Positions 53,045-63,375 of a stretch of 64,000 bases of DNA are shown here, piece after piece. Position numbers and translations under genes: made by a program. Source of the stretch: Mumia sp. zg.B17 (GTDB lineage Bacteria > Actinomycetota > Actinomycetes > Propionibacteriales > Nocardioidaceae); contig NZ_JAHWCI010000008.1 of assembly GCF_019550915.1 (NCBI RefSeq), forward strand, positions 682,001-746,000, in the 5' to 3' direction. Position 1 is the first letter of the stretch. Every line of letters begins with the position of its first letter. Below the pieces are notes generated by a model, which was not told the DNA's origin, made no database searches, and saw only the letters and a program-made list of their open reading frames with translations.

Positions 53045-53053
53045 GTCAGTCCC

Positions 53054-54229
53054 TCACAGTCCCAGGATCGTGCCGGCGATGATCGTGCGCTGGACCTCGT
53101 TGGAGCCACCGTAGATCGACACCTTGCGGAGGTTCAGATACGTCGGTACGGAGCGGCCCGCCCATGCCGGCACGTCCGAGTCGTCTCCGGCTCCGGCGGC
53201 CAGCACGTCGCTCCCGGCGACGTCGACGGCCAGCTCGGAGACGTCCTGCTGCAGCTGCGAGCCACGGAGCTTGAGGATCGACGAGACCGGGTTGGGCTTG
53301 CCGTCCTTCGAGCCGCCGGCGACCCGGAGCGCGGTGAGCTCGAGCGCGAGCAGCTGGTTCTCCAGAGACGCGAAGCGGGCGGCGATCGCCGGCTGGTCGA
53401 TGAGTCGGCTGCCGTCGGCCAGCGGGACCGAGGCGTGCTCCTTGACGATCTGGAGACGCAGCTTGGTGCTGCCGGTGGCGCCGATGCCGTCGCGCTCGTT
53501 GCCGAGCAGGAACTTCGCGTAGTCCCAGCCGTGGTTCTCCTCGCCGACGAGCTGGTCGGCGGGGACGCGCACGTTGTCGAAGAAGACCTCGTTGACCTCG
53601 TACGACCCGTCGATGAGCTTGATCGGTCGCACCGTGACGCCGGGGGTCGACATCTCGAAGAGGACGAACGAGATGCCCTGCTGCTTCTTGGGCGCGTCGG
53701 GGTTGGTGCGTACGAGGCAGAAGATCCAGTCGGCGTACTGCCCGAGCGTCGTCCAGGTCTTCTGGCCGTTGACGACCCACTCGTCACCGTCGCGGACGGC
53801 GGTGGTGCGCAGCGAGGCCAGGTCCGACCCGGCGTCGGGCTCGGAGAAGCCCTGGCACCACCAGATGTCGAGGTTCGCCGTGGCCGGCAGGAACCGCGCC
53901 TTCTGCTCCTCGGAGCCGAACGTGGCGATCACGGGACCGACCATGCTCGTGTTGAACGGGAGCGGCGAGGGCACGCCGGCGGTCTGCATCTCGTCGAGCC
54001 AGATGTGGCGCTGCAGCGGCGTCCATCCCTTGCCGCCCCACTCCACGGGCCAGTTCGGGACGGCATAGCCGCCTGCGTTGAGGGCGCGCTGCGCCTCGAC
54101 GATCTGCTCCTTGGAGAGCTCTCCACCGCTGCGGACGGTGTCGCGGATCTCCTGCGGGACCTTGGTGGTGAAGAACTCGCGGAGCTCCTGCTGGAGCTGC
54201 GCGTCCTCCGGTGTCAGCGCGAGCCTCAT
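53054..54229 (-). CDS. Acyl-CoA dehydrogenase, FadE type (first of pair)
   Basis: A 391-residue acyl-CoA dehydrogenase with WWCQGFSEPDAGSDLASLRTTA (FAD/substrate block), GQKTWTTLGQYADWIFCLVRT and the C-terminal YGGSNEVQRTIIAGTILGL. AGGAGAG precedes ATG 54229. A TetR-type palindrome lies 50-63 bases upstream. Forms a two-gene unit with the downstream FadE. Confidence 0.88.
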   Translation of the reverse strand: MRLALTPEDAQLQQELREFFTTKVPQEIRDTVRSGGELSKEQIVEAQRALNAGGYAVPNWPVEWGGKGWTPLQRHIWLDEMQTAGVPSPLPFNTSMVGPVIATFGSEEQKARFLPATANLDIWWCQGFSEPDAGSDLASLRTTAVRDGDEWVVNGQKTWTTLGQYADWIFCLVRTNPDAPKKQQGISFVLFEMSTPGVTVRPIKLIDGSYEVNEVFFDNVRVPADQLVGEENHGWDYAKFLLGNERDGIGATGSTKLRLQIVKEHASVPLADGSRLIDQPAIAARFASLENQLLALELTALRVAGGSKDGKPNPVSSILKLRGSQLQQDVSELAVDVAGSDVLAAGAGDDSDVPAWAGRSVPTYLNLRKVSIYGGSNEVQRTIIAGTILGL

Positions 54230-54278
54230 GTTCGCTCTCCTGTGGGGCCGTACGACGTGGTCTGGGGCACACCCTAAG

Positions 54279-54292
54279 TAAGCGGGCGCTTA
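54279..54292. promoter_or_regulatory. TetR-type operator TAAGCG-GG-CGCTTA
   Basis: 6-bp arms TAAGCG/CGCTTA around GG, upstream of the FadE pair. The half-site style is typical of TetR repressors of acyl-CoA metabolism. No TetR gene is in the window. Confidence 0.55.
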
Positions 54293-54320
54293 GCCGGCTA
54301 CCCGGGGGTAGGTGTTCAGC

Positions 54321-55424
54321 CTAGGCCCCGGATGCTGCCCGCCGCGTCGCCGAGGCGCGCGCGAGCTCCTCGAGCAGGTCGGCGGTGACGTCCCAGCCGA
54401 TGCAGGCGTCGGTCACGCTCTGCCCGTACGTCAGGTCTGCCGGCGCGGGCGCCTGCTTGCCGGGGACCAGGAAGCTCTCGAGCATCACGCCGCCGATCCC
54501 GCGGTCCCCACCGGCGACGTCACCGGCCAGCTCGCGGACGACGGCAGCCTGGCGGACGTGGTCCTTGCCGGAGTTGCCGTGGCTGGCGTCTACGACGAGG
54601 CGCGCCGGCATCCCGCCGCGCTCGAGCAGCCCGAGCGCGGACCGCCGAGACTCCACACCATAGTTGGGGCCGGCGTGCCCGCCGCGCAGGATCACGTGGC
54701 AGTCGGGGTTGCCGCTCGTGGAGACGGCGCACGCCCGACCGTCCGCGTCGATCCCGAAGAACGTCTGTTCCGCGCCCGCCGCCCGGCAGCCGTCGATCGC
54801 CGCCTGGACCGAGCCGTCCGTGGCGTTCTTGAAGCCGACGGGCATGGACAGGCCCGACACGAGCTGCCGGTGCACCTGGCTCTCCGGCGTACGGGCGCCG
54901 ATGGCACCCCAGGAGACGGCGTCGGCGAGGTACTGCGGGCTGGTCGGCTCGAGCAGCTCGGTGCCCGCAGGCAGGCCGGTCGCGAGCACGTCGAGCAGCA
55001 CCGAGCGGGCGAGCCGCAGGCCACGGCGGACGTCGTACGACTCGTCCATCCCCGGATCGTTGATGAGGCCCTTCCACCCCACGGTCGTGCGGGGCTTCTC
55101 GAAGTAGACCCGCATGACGATCTCCAGGTCGCCGGCGTAGGCCTCCCGCAGGGGTGCGAGCCGGTGGGCGTAGTCGAGCGCCGCGCTCGGGTCGTGGATG
55201 GAGCACGGCCCGACGACGACGAGGAGACGGTCGTCCTCGCCGGACATGATGGCGGCCGCCGCGTCGCGCGACCGCGCGACCAGGTCGGCGGCGGCATCAC
55301 CGAGCGGGCGGGCCGCGACGACGTCGCGGGGGCGCTCGAGAGGCTCGAGGGCACGCACGCGGAGGTCGCTCGTCGGCGTGCGGCCGGGGGTGGGGGTCGT
55401 ACGGGCCGGGGCTGAGCTGGACAT
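54321..55424 (-). CDS. aroG: 3-deoxy-7-phosphoheptulonate (DAHP) synthase, type I AroFGH
   Basis: A 367-residue type I DAHP synthase, first enzyme of the shikimate pathway, condensing PEP and erythrose 4-phosphate. LLVVVGPCSIHDP, MRVYFEKPRTTVGWKGLINDP, GARTPESQVHRQLVSGLSMPVGFKN, VILRGGHAGPNY and LVVDASHGNSGKD are the family blocks with metal and PEP ligands. ATG 55424 has AGAGGAAG in front; an in-frame extension to 55574 would cross the terminator hairpin and looks non-protein. Many actinobacteria rely on type II enzymes, so this may be the amino-acid-regulated isoenzyme; the leader suggests attenuation. Confidence 0.92.
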   Translation of the reverse strand: MSSSAPARTTPTPGRTPTSDLRVRALEPLERPRDVVAARPLGDAAADLVARSRDAAAAIMSGEDDRLLVVVGPCSIHDPSAALDYAHRLAPLREAYAGDLEIVMRVYFEKPRTTVGWKGLINDPGMDESYDVRRGLRLARSVLLDVLATGLPAGTELLEPTSPQYLADAVSWGAIGARTPESQVHRQLVSGLSMPVGFKNATDGSVQAAIDGCRAAGAEQTFFGIDADGRACAVSTSGNPDCHVILRGGHAGPNYGVESRRSALGLLERGGMPARLVVDASHGNSGKDHVRQAAVVRELAGDVAGGDRGIGGVMLESFLVPGKQAPAPADLTYGQSVTDACIGWDVTADLLEELARASATRRAASGA

Positions 55425-55479
55425 CGGCACTTCCTCTCGGCGGCACCGGTCCTGCGCCGGCACCGCCACGAATGACGAA

Positions 55480-55505
55480 AGGCACGGACCGTGTGGTCCG
55501 TGCCT
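55480..55505 (-). terminator. Leader terminator (attenuator candidate) upstream of aroG
   Basis: Perfect 11-bp stem (arms 55480-55490 and 55495-55505) around a four-base loop, followed on the minus strand by TTTCGTCATT. It lies 56 bases before the aroG start and 28 bases after the leader-peptide stop, the layout of a transcription attenuator. An earlier stem GGTCGG (55541-55546) / CCGACC (55524-55529) spans the leader stop and could serve as the upstream switch helix. Confidence 0.65.
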
Positions 55506-55533
55506 GTGCTGGCTTGCTGAGCGGGTCGGTGGG

Positions 55534-55593
55534 TCAGGCGCCGACCGCTGGCTGCACCAGCACGTCGCGCCCATAAAATCGCCCGCTCAACAT
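55534..55593 (-). CDS. Candidate leader peptide of aroG (19 residues, Phe-Tyr)
   Basis: ATG 55593 to TGA encodes MLSGRFYGRDVLVQPAVGA. The adjacent Phe-Tyr pair uses TTT and TAT, both rare in a genome that otherwise prefers TTC and TAC, just where ribosome stalling would matter. No Shine-Dalgarno is evident; TACTCT (55601-55606) seven bases upstream might act as a leaderless -10, or the peptide is made from the longer transcript from 55714-55686. The peptide is too short for homology to prove. Confidence 0.5.
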   Translation of the reverse strand: MLSGRFYGRDVLVQPAVGA

Positions 55594-55685
55594 GGGGCAG
55601 AGAGTAGCACCTGGGGTGGTGCTGGCATGGGAAGACCCCAGCCGCTGCTGACGGGGGATACAGTAGCGACCGGGGTCTAAGGAAG

Positions 55686-55714
55686 ACTGTAGGGCATCCT
55701 GAACGGGCGTTCAA
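55686..55714 (-). promoter_or_regulatory. Promoter of the aroG leader with palindrome in the spacer
   Basis: On the minus strand TTGAAC (55714-55709), 17-base spacer, TACAGT (55691-55686): a near-ideal sigma70 promoter. TGAACG-GG-CGTTCA (55700-55713) overlaps the -35 and spacer and looks like a repressor site. The predicted leader is about 255 bases and starts with an AGACCCC/GGGGTCT stem (55672-55678 with 55633-55639). Together with the leader ORF and terminator this accounts for the 344-base gene-free stretch 55425-55768. Confidence 0.6.
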
Positions 55715-55768
55715 GTCCTCCGTCCGATGACCTGGATCACCTGCTCGGAGAGCCTTCTCGACCGGGCA

Positions 55769-56629
55769 TCAACGCACCGTGATCTGACGGTTCGCGAGCC
55801 CGTTGCGCGCCCCGCGCTGCTCGCTCGTCAGCGGCGAGGAGTCGGCCAGCGCCTCCTCGAGCCGCGACTCGAACGCTGCTGCAGGGCCCTCCAGGGCGAC
55901 GGCCGGCGTGGGCTCGAGCATCTCCCACACAGGGACGAGCAGCCCGTGCGCGCGGAACGACCCGATGAGACGCACGTCGTCGGCGAGACGGTCGTCTCCG
56001 CTGACGTGCAGCCGCGCGAGAGCGGTCAGGAGCTTGTCCTCGTCGTGGGGCATCACCCAGCGGAGGAACTGTCGCTCGCCGAGCTGCGTCCAGTAGGCGG
56101 CGTCGACCTCCTCGAGCCGCTCGGTCGGCGTCACGACCTCGTTGGCCTGCTCGATCGCACCTGCCACGGCACCCGTGGGGTCGTCGACACCGGCGGTCCA
56201 GAAGTCGAAGCCGTCCTGCACGTCGACGGGGAAGTCGGACTCCGGGTCGACGAGGTCCTGCAACCGCCGTCCCGCCCCCGGGTCGGCGATGACGATCTCG
56301 GTGCCCGGCTCGGTCTCGAGGCCCTGCTCCACCACGGCGGCCAGATCACGGCTGACGTCACCGAAGTTGTGCGTCACCTGGAGGCCGAGCCACAGCTCGC
56401 CGTCGGGGCGGACGAGACCGGCGGACGCGCCGGGCAGCAAGGTGCACACCCGTACGGTCGTGCTCTCCGCGACGTCGGGCCGCAGGGCGACCGTCGCCGT
56501 GGCGGACGGCACGAACTCGCGCAGCGCGACCCAGTCACACTCTCCCGGAAGCCCTTCGAAGGTCCTGGCGCGGAACGGAACCCGCTCGGCCTTCTCCGGC
56601 TTGACGCGGCGGCGCGATCGCTTGCCCAT
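55769..56629 (-). CDS. DUF5926 family protein
   Basis: A 286-residue soluble acidic protein with a basic N terminus (MGKRSRRRVKPEKAERVPF). The sequence (LPGECDWVALREFVPSATATV, LGLQVTHNFGDVSRDLAAVVEQGL, AYWTQLGERQFLRWVMPHDEDKLLTALARLH) matches the actinobacterial DUF5926 family as I remember it; the start resembles SecA-type C termini in other annotations, but no such function is shown. AGGAG stands before ATG 56629. Function unknown. Confidence 0.8.
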   Translation of the reverse strand: MGKRSRRRVKPEKAERVPFRARTFEGLPGECDWVALREFVPSATATVALRPDVAESTTVRVCTLLPGASAGLVRPDGELWLGLQVTHNFGDVSRDLAAVVEQGLETEPGTEIVIADPGAGRRLQDLVDPESDFPVDVQDGFDFWTAGVDDPTGAVAGAIEQANEVVTPTERLEEVDAAYWTQLGERQFLRWVMPHDEDKLLTALARLHVSGDDRLADDVRLIGSFRAHGLLVPVWEMLEPTPAVALEGPAAAFESRLEEALADSSPLTSEQRGARNGLANRQITVR

Positions 56630-56687
56630 GGCGGCTTCTCCTGAGTGTCGGTGGGGTACGGCGTACGGCGTCGGGGTCCGGCGCGGC

Positions 56688-57647
56688 TCACTGGCCGCCG
56701 GTCGGCCCCTGCGGCGGGTACGGCGGCTGCTGGGGACCCTGCCCCGGCTGACCTGGCTGTCCGTACGGCGGCTGCTGCGGCTGACCGTACGGCGGTCGCT
56801 GGGGCTGGCCACCCGGCTGGCCGTACGGGGGTTGCTGGTGCTGACCATACGGCGGTCGCTGCGGCTGGCCGTACGGCGCCTGCTGCGGCTGACCACCACC
56901 CGGCTGGCCGCCCGGCTGCCCGTACGGCGGGCGCTGCGGCTGCTCGGCCGGCTGGCCGTAAGGAGACTGCTGCTGCGGTGCCGCGTAGGGCGAGCCAGAG
57001 GAGCCGTCGCCGGTCGACGCGTCCCGCGACGACAGCAGCGCCAGGATCCCGAGCGCGAGCCCGATCGCCAGCACCGCCATGCCGGCACCCACGAGGAGAT
57101 ATCCGGTGACGGCGTCGTCGACCTCGCTCGCCGACTCCACGCCACTGGTCATCGCCCCACCGCCGGCCGCGACGAGCCCACCGATCGCCGCGACGCCGAG
57201 TCCGATCCAGCCGAGCAGCGTGCGCCCGCGTCCGGCGGCGAGAGCCACGATCCACAGGAGCACCGCGAGCACCACGACGAGCAGGGTCGCGGAGACGAGC
57301 AACGCGTTGAGCGAGTCGCTGTCCTCGGCGACGCTGCGGCTGACCGAGGACGGGTCGTCGGAGAGGTCGGCAAAGATGCCGCGGCGGGCGGTCAGCGCGA
57401 ACGCGGCGTAACCGAGGGCGACGAGCGTCCCGAGGCCGAGGGCGACGACGGCGACCATGCCCCAAGGGGACGACTTCTCGACCTCGCGGCCGCGGGCCGT
57501 CGGCGGGGCGTGCGGCGCGGACCACGACTGCCCCTGCGGGGCACCCGGCTGGGACGGCCCGGGCTGACCACCCCAGGACGAGCCCGAGGATTGACCGGGG
57601 CCGGAGCCGTACGGCCGTCCGTAGGGGTCCTGCGGGCCTTGCGACAT
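56688..57647 (-). CDS. Membrane protein with Pro/Gly/Gln (PYGQP) repeat tail
   Basis: A 319-residue protein: Gly/Ser/Pro-rich N terminus (about 1-65), four hydrophobic helices (WGMVAVVALGLGTLVALGYAAF, LVSATLLVVVLAVLLWIVAL, LLGWIGLGVAAIGGLVAAG, LLVGAGMAVLAIGLALGILALL), then a C-terminal low-complexity tail of about 95 residues built from PPYGQP/PQQ units. GGAGGAG before ATG 57647. The tail resembles disordered cytoplasmic tails of actinobacterial division or envelope proteins. Function unknown. Confidence 0.75.
   Translation of the reverse strand: MSQGPQDPYGRPYGSGPGQSSGSSWGGQPGPSQPGAPQGQSWSAPHAPPTARGREVEKSSPWGMVAVVALGLGTLVALGYAAFALTARRGIFADLSDDPSSVSRSVAEDSDSLNALLVSATLLVVVLAVLLWIVALAAGRGRTLLGWIGLGVAAIGGLVAAGGGAMTSGVESASEVDDAVTGYLLVGAGMAVLAIGLALGILALLSSRDASTGDGSSGSPYAAPQQQSPYGQPAEQPQRPPYGQPGGQPGGGQPQQAPYGQPQRPPYGQHQQPPYGQPGGQPQRPPYGQPQQPPYGQPGQPGQGPQQPPYPPQGPTGGQ
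56700..56985. repeat. Degenerate coding repeat (PYGQP units)
   Basis: Repeated CCGTACGG-containing units of about 18-30 bases encode the PPYGQP tail; spacing is irregular and copies diverge, so this is an in-gene low-complexity repeat. Confidence 0.7.
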
Positions 57648-57787
57648 GGCTCTCCTCCTCGCGCACGGGCGAGCACGCACGCGCCCGGCGGGCTCAGCCT
57701 AGCCAACCCAGCGGTCGCCGCGAGAGCACCGCCTTCACCGAGGGCGCGACTCGTGGAGCGTGTGGAGGCGGCTGAGAGGATGGAGAC

Positions 57788-58102
57788 ATGGACGAGAACA
57801 CCATCCCGACCGTGGACGTCGCCGGCGTGCCCGATCCCCTTCCCGCAGGGCTGGTCGTCGTCGACGTCCGCGAGGACGACGAGTGGGCCAGCGGGCACGT
57901 CGACGGTGCGCTCCACATCCCGCTCAGTGATCTCGCTGCCCGGATCGACGAGGTGCCCGCGGAGGGTCAGGTGCTGGTCTACTGCCGTTCGGGCGGACGG
58001 TCGGCTCGCGCGACCGCCTTCCTCCAGCAGCGCGGTGTCGACGCCGTGAACCTCGCCGGGGGCGTCATCGCCTGGCACCAGGCGGGCCGACGGCTCGTCT
58101 GA
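57788..58102 (+). CDS. Single-domain rhodanese-like protein
   Basis: A 104-residue rhodanese domain; the catalytic Cys is in VLVYCRSGGRSARAT and the DVREDDEWASGHVDGALHIPL block is complete. It transfers sulfane sulfur (thiosulfate or persulfide donors). Stand-alone plus-strand gene, convergent with the glycosylase gene (three bases apart). Confidence 0.9.
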   Translation: MDENTIPTVDVAGVPDPLPAGLVVVDVREDDEWASGHVDGALHIPLSDLAARIDEVPAEGQVLVYCRSGGRSARATAFLQQRGVDAVNLAGGVIAWHQAGRRLV

Positions 58103-58105
58103 GCG

Positions 58106-58996
58106 CTACCGCAGGAGCTTCGACATCCGCCGGTCCGCCAGCGGCTTGCCGCCGGTCTGACAGGTGGGGCAGTACTGCAGGGACGAGTCGGCGAATGACA
58201 CCTCACGGATCGTGTCGCCGCAGACCTCGCACGTCTCGCCGGTACGGCCGTGGACCCGCAGTCCTGACTTCTTCTCCTTCTTGAGCTCCGACGCCGCCAG
58301 CCCGTCCGCGCGCGCGATCGCCTCGCGGAGCGTGGTGCCGATCGCGGCGTACAACGTCGTCAGGTCCTCCTCGGACGCCACGATCGCGCTCGCCGACCTG
58401 AAGGGCGACATCTTGGCGACGTGGAGGATCTCGTCGGAGTAGGCGTTGCCGATCCCGGCGATCTGCCCCTGGTCGCGCAGCACGCCCTTGATCTGGGAGC
58501 GGCCGGCGGACTCGAGGATCTGGCGGAAGACGTCGATCGTGAACGTGCCGTCGAGCGGGTCCGGCCCGAGTCGGGCGACGCCGGGGACCTCGGCGGGGTC
58601 GCGGACGAGATAGACCGCGAGTCCCTTCTTGGTCCCCGCCTCGGTGAGATCGAACCCCGACCCGTCGTCAAGCACGATGCGGAACGCCAACGGGTTCTTG
58701 CCGCCACCGGGTCGCGGCGGGGTCGTGGGCTGCTCGTCCTTCCAGCGCAACCAGCCGGCACGGGCGAGGTGGATGATCAGGTGCAGTCCGCCGACGGAGA
58801 TGTCGAGGAACTTCCCCCGTCGCGTCACGCCGTCGACGACGAGACCGGTCAGAGCGCTGACGGGCGGGTCGTAGGTCTTGAGCGCGCTGATCGCGGCCGG
58901 GTAGGCAGCGACGATCGCACGGGGCTCACCCTCGGTGACCCCCAGACGGCGGGACAGGTCGTCGACCAGCGCGTCGACCTCGGGCAGCTCGGGCAC
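58106..58996 (-). CDS. Fpg/Nei-family DNA glycosylase
   Basis: A 296-residue bifunctional DNA glycosylase/AP lyase. GTG 58996 places Pro2 and Glu3 (VPELPEVDAL) correctly for catalysis. The helix-two-turn-helix region contains RDQGQIAGIGNAYSDEILHVAKMSPF; the zinc finger is CEVCGDTI...YCPTCQTGG. The segment EQPTTPPRPGGGKNP is an insertion relative to short Fpg enzymes. Oxidised-base repair; Fpg versus Nei specificity not decidable. Confidence 0.9.
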   Translation of the reverse strand: MPELPEVDALVDDLSRRLGVTEGEPRAIVAAYPAAISALKTYDPPVSALTGLVVDGVTRRGKFLDISVGGLHLIIHLARAGWLRWKDEQPTTPPRPGGGKNPLAFRIVLDDGSGFDLTEAGTKKGLAVYLVRDPAEVPGVARLGPDPLDGTFTIDVFRQILESAGRSQIKGVLRDQGQIAGIGNAYSDEILHVAKMSPFRSASAIVASEEDLTTLYAAIGTTLREAIARADGLAASELKKEKKSGLRVHGRTGETCEVCGDTIREVSFADSSLQYCPTCQTGGKPLADRRMSKLLR

Positions 58997-59079
58997 GTGA
59001 CCAGTGTGCCGTCCCGGGGCCACGAACGCGAGGGACCCCGGGACGCTCACGCGTGCCCGGGGTCCCTTCGTGGAACGTC

Positions 59080-59352
59080 TTACTTGACGGCGGCCTTCAG
59101 CTTGCTGCCGGCGGTGACCTTCACGCCGTGGCCGGCGGGGATCTCGAGGGTCTCGCCCGTCGCGGGGTTGCGGCCGGTGCGCGCTGCGCGCTCGACACGC
59201 TCGACCGTGAGCAGGCCCGGGATCTGGACCTTCTCGCCCTTGCCGACGGCGTTGATCAGCGTGTCGCCGAAAGCGCTGAGGACCGCGTCGGCGTCGGCCT
59301 TGGTGGTGCCGGCCGTCTCAGCGACTGCGGCTACGAGTTCAGTACGGTTCAC
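59080..59352 (-). CDS. hup: DNA-binding protein HU
   Basis: A 90-residue HU homodimer subunit (NRTELVAAVAETAGTTKADADAVLSAF; GRNPATGETLEIPAGHGVKVTAGSKLKAAVK). The beta-arm motif is GRNPATG. No Lys-rich PAKKA tail as in mycobacterial/streptomycete long HU proteins. GGAGGA before GTG 59352 decides the start. Confidence 0.93.
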   Translation of the reverse strand: MNRTELVAAVAETAGTTKADADAVLSAFGDTLINAVGKGEKVQIPGLLTVERVERAARTGRNPATGETLEIPAGHGVKVTAGSKLKAAVK

Positions 59353-59487
59353 GGGTTCCTCCGACGTGGTGGGACTGGGTTGTCTCGGACGCACACCAGC
59401 ATAGGGAGAAATGCCGAACTTCCCCGGATTTCCGGGGCCCCACGCCGGTGTGGTGCGCCTTGACACTAGCCCACGACGCCGGTGGTT

Positions 59488-60159
59488 TCAGCGCCACGGG
59501 GGCGGGAGCGGTGTGTCGACGACCCTTCGGAGGGTGTCCAGGTAGGTGTCGCGGGGCCATGCCTCGGCCCCGAGCGACGCCAGGTGCGGCGTGAGCCACT
59601 GGACGTCCACGAGCCGCTGGGCCGCGTACTCGTCGGACAGCAGCTCCACCAGACTCAGCAGGGCGACCTTGGACGCGTCGCGCTCGCGGTGAAACATGCT
59701 CTCACCTGCGAAGAGGCCGCCGACCGCAACGCCGTACAGCCCCCCGACCAAGGCGCCGTCCGTACCTCTCACCTCGACCGAGTGCGCCCATCCGAGATCA
59801 TGCAGCCGCGAGTACGCCGCGGCGATCTGGCCGTCGATCCAGGCACCCTCCCGCGACGGGTCGGCACACGCCTCCACGACGGCGTGAAAATCTGTGTCGA
59901 CCGTCACGGTGAAGTGCTTGGCCGACTTGCGCAGCGAGCGGGTGACACGCAGCCGGTCGAGCTGCAGCACGCCGCGCTGCACGGGGGACCACCAGCCGAT
60001 CGGGCCCTCCGGCTCGACGGGCATCGGGAACATCCCGGCCGCGTATGCCGCCACGAGGGTGCCGGGCTCGAGATCGGCGCCAATGCCGACGAAGTCGTCG
60101 TCCGGCCAGTGGGTACGGCCGAACTCCCAGTGGTTCGGCGGCAGCGGCTGCGGCGTCAC
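59488..60159 (-). CDS. aat: Leucyl/phenylalanyl-tRNA--protein transferase
   Basis: A 223-residue Aat enzyme of the N-degron pathway, adding Leu/Phe to N-terminal Arg/Lys. DDDFVGIGADLEPGTLVAAYAAGMFPMP, GWWSPVQRGVL, HSVEVRGTDGALVGGLYGVAVGGLFAGESMF and LVDVQWLTPHLASLGAE are family blocks. GTG 60159 start. Its substrates are normally degraded by ClpAP/ClpS. Confidence 0.94.
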   Translation of the reverse strand: MTPQPLPPNHWEFGRTHWPDDDFVGIGADLEPGTLVAAYAAGMFPMPVEPEGPIGWWSPVQRGVLQLDRLRVTRSLRKSAKHFTVTVDTDFHAVVEACADPSREGAWIDGQIAAAYSRLHDLGWAHSVEVRGTDGALVGGLYGVAVGGLFAGESMFHRERDASKVALLSLVELLSDEYAAQRLVDVQWLTPHLASLGAEAWPRDTYLDTLRRVVDTPLPPPWR

Positions 60160-60247
60160 AGGCCTGACTGTATCCAGGGGCCGCCGGCTACCTGCTGGCT
60201 CAGTGGGTACCTCCTACGATGGAGCGCAGACTACTCAGGAGGACCGT

Positions 60248-60940
60248 GTGGGCATCGCCAGGACGACCGCGAAGATGGTGGGACCGCGCGTGGCCATGTC
60301 GGCCGGACCGAAGGCCACGTCCGGATACGTGCGTGTGCTGCTCGACCGGGCGATCGACGGCGTGGGCCCCTTCAAGCCGGTCCGGGTCGCGGCCGACGCC
60401 CGGCTCGCGCTCGCCGGCGGGAGGGTCGAGGACGCCATCGACGACACCGTCGCGATCCACGTCCGCTACGCCGGGGCCCAGGGCTTCCTGACCAACGTCG
60501 GTGGCATCGCGTCGATGATCGTGACGGTCCCCGCCAACGTGACCGGGCTGGCCGTCCTCCAGTGCCACATGGTGGCCGCCATCGCCTACCTCCGCGGCTA
60601 CGACCTCGACGACCCGCGGGTCCGCAACGCCGTGATGGCGTGCCTCCTCGGCAAGGACGAGATCAAGAAGGCCGTCAAGGAGCGACGCATCCCGACGACG
60701 CCGATGGGCCTGGCGACCTCGCCCGTCCACGACCCGAGCCTCGACGACCGCGTCGCCCAAGAGGTGACCACCGCGCTCTTCGGCCGGGTCAGCGGCAAGC
60801 AGGGCGCCTCGATGATCGTCCGCAAGGTGCCGTTGCTCGGCGGAGGGGTCGGCCTGGTCGCCGACGCGAGGCACACCGCCAAGATCGCCTCGTACGCGCG
60901 CCAGGAGCTGCGCGACCGGCGGCTCGCACTGCCACGCTGA
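60248..60940 (+). CDS. EcsC-like protein
   Basis: A 230-residue protein with a central small-residue-rich segment (NVGGIASMIVTVPANVTGLAVLQCHMVAAIAYLRGYDLDDPRVRNAVMACLLG) typical of EcsC-family proteins. AGGAGGACC precedes GTG 60248. Function unknown. Divergent from aat, convergent with katG. Confidence 0.75.
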   Translation: MGIARTTAKMVGPRVAMSAGPKATSGYVRVLLDRAIDGVGPFKPVRVAADARLALAGGRVEDAIDDTVAIHVRYAGAQGFLTNVGGIASMIVTVPANVTGLAVLQCHMVAAIAYLRGYDLDDPRVRNAVMACLLGKDEIKKAVKERRIPTTPMGLATSPVHDPSLDDRVAQEVTTALFGRVSGKQGASMIVRKVPLLGGGVGLVADARHTAKIASYARQELRDRRLALPR

Positions 60941-60962
60941 CGGCCCGCACCCGCGGCCGTAC

Positions 60963-61049
60963 GCACCAGCGCCCCGGCCTGACGGGCTGCACACCGGATC
61001 CGCGAGGAATCCGGTGGCGAACCCGTCAGACCGGGGCGCGTGCTGGTGC
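60963..61049. terminator. Large cruciform terminator between convergent genes
   Basis: Nested inverted repeats: outer GCACCAGC/GCTGGTGC, a 17-bp arm pair 60970-60986 / 61022-61038 with one mismatch, and an inner perfect 8-bp CACCGGAT/ATCCGGTG (60992-61016). It ends 11 bases before the katG stop. Confidence 0.7.
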
Positions 61050-61059
61050 TGGCGGAGCG

Positions 61060-63375
<2,316 letters not shown>

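Noticed and set aside
55425-55574. N-terminal extension of aroG with a Cys-Trp-Cys stretch, or a Trp attenuator reading that frame
   Set aside because: It has no stop before the terminator, reads through the hairpin, and its composition is unlike protein; the overlapping Phe-Tyr ORF has a stop placed as expected for a leader.
56700-56985. Regularly spaced repeats suggesting a CRISPR-like array
   Set aside because: The repeats are in frame, encode PPYGQP units, vary in length and lack spacers.
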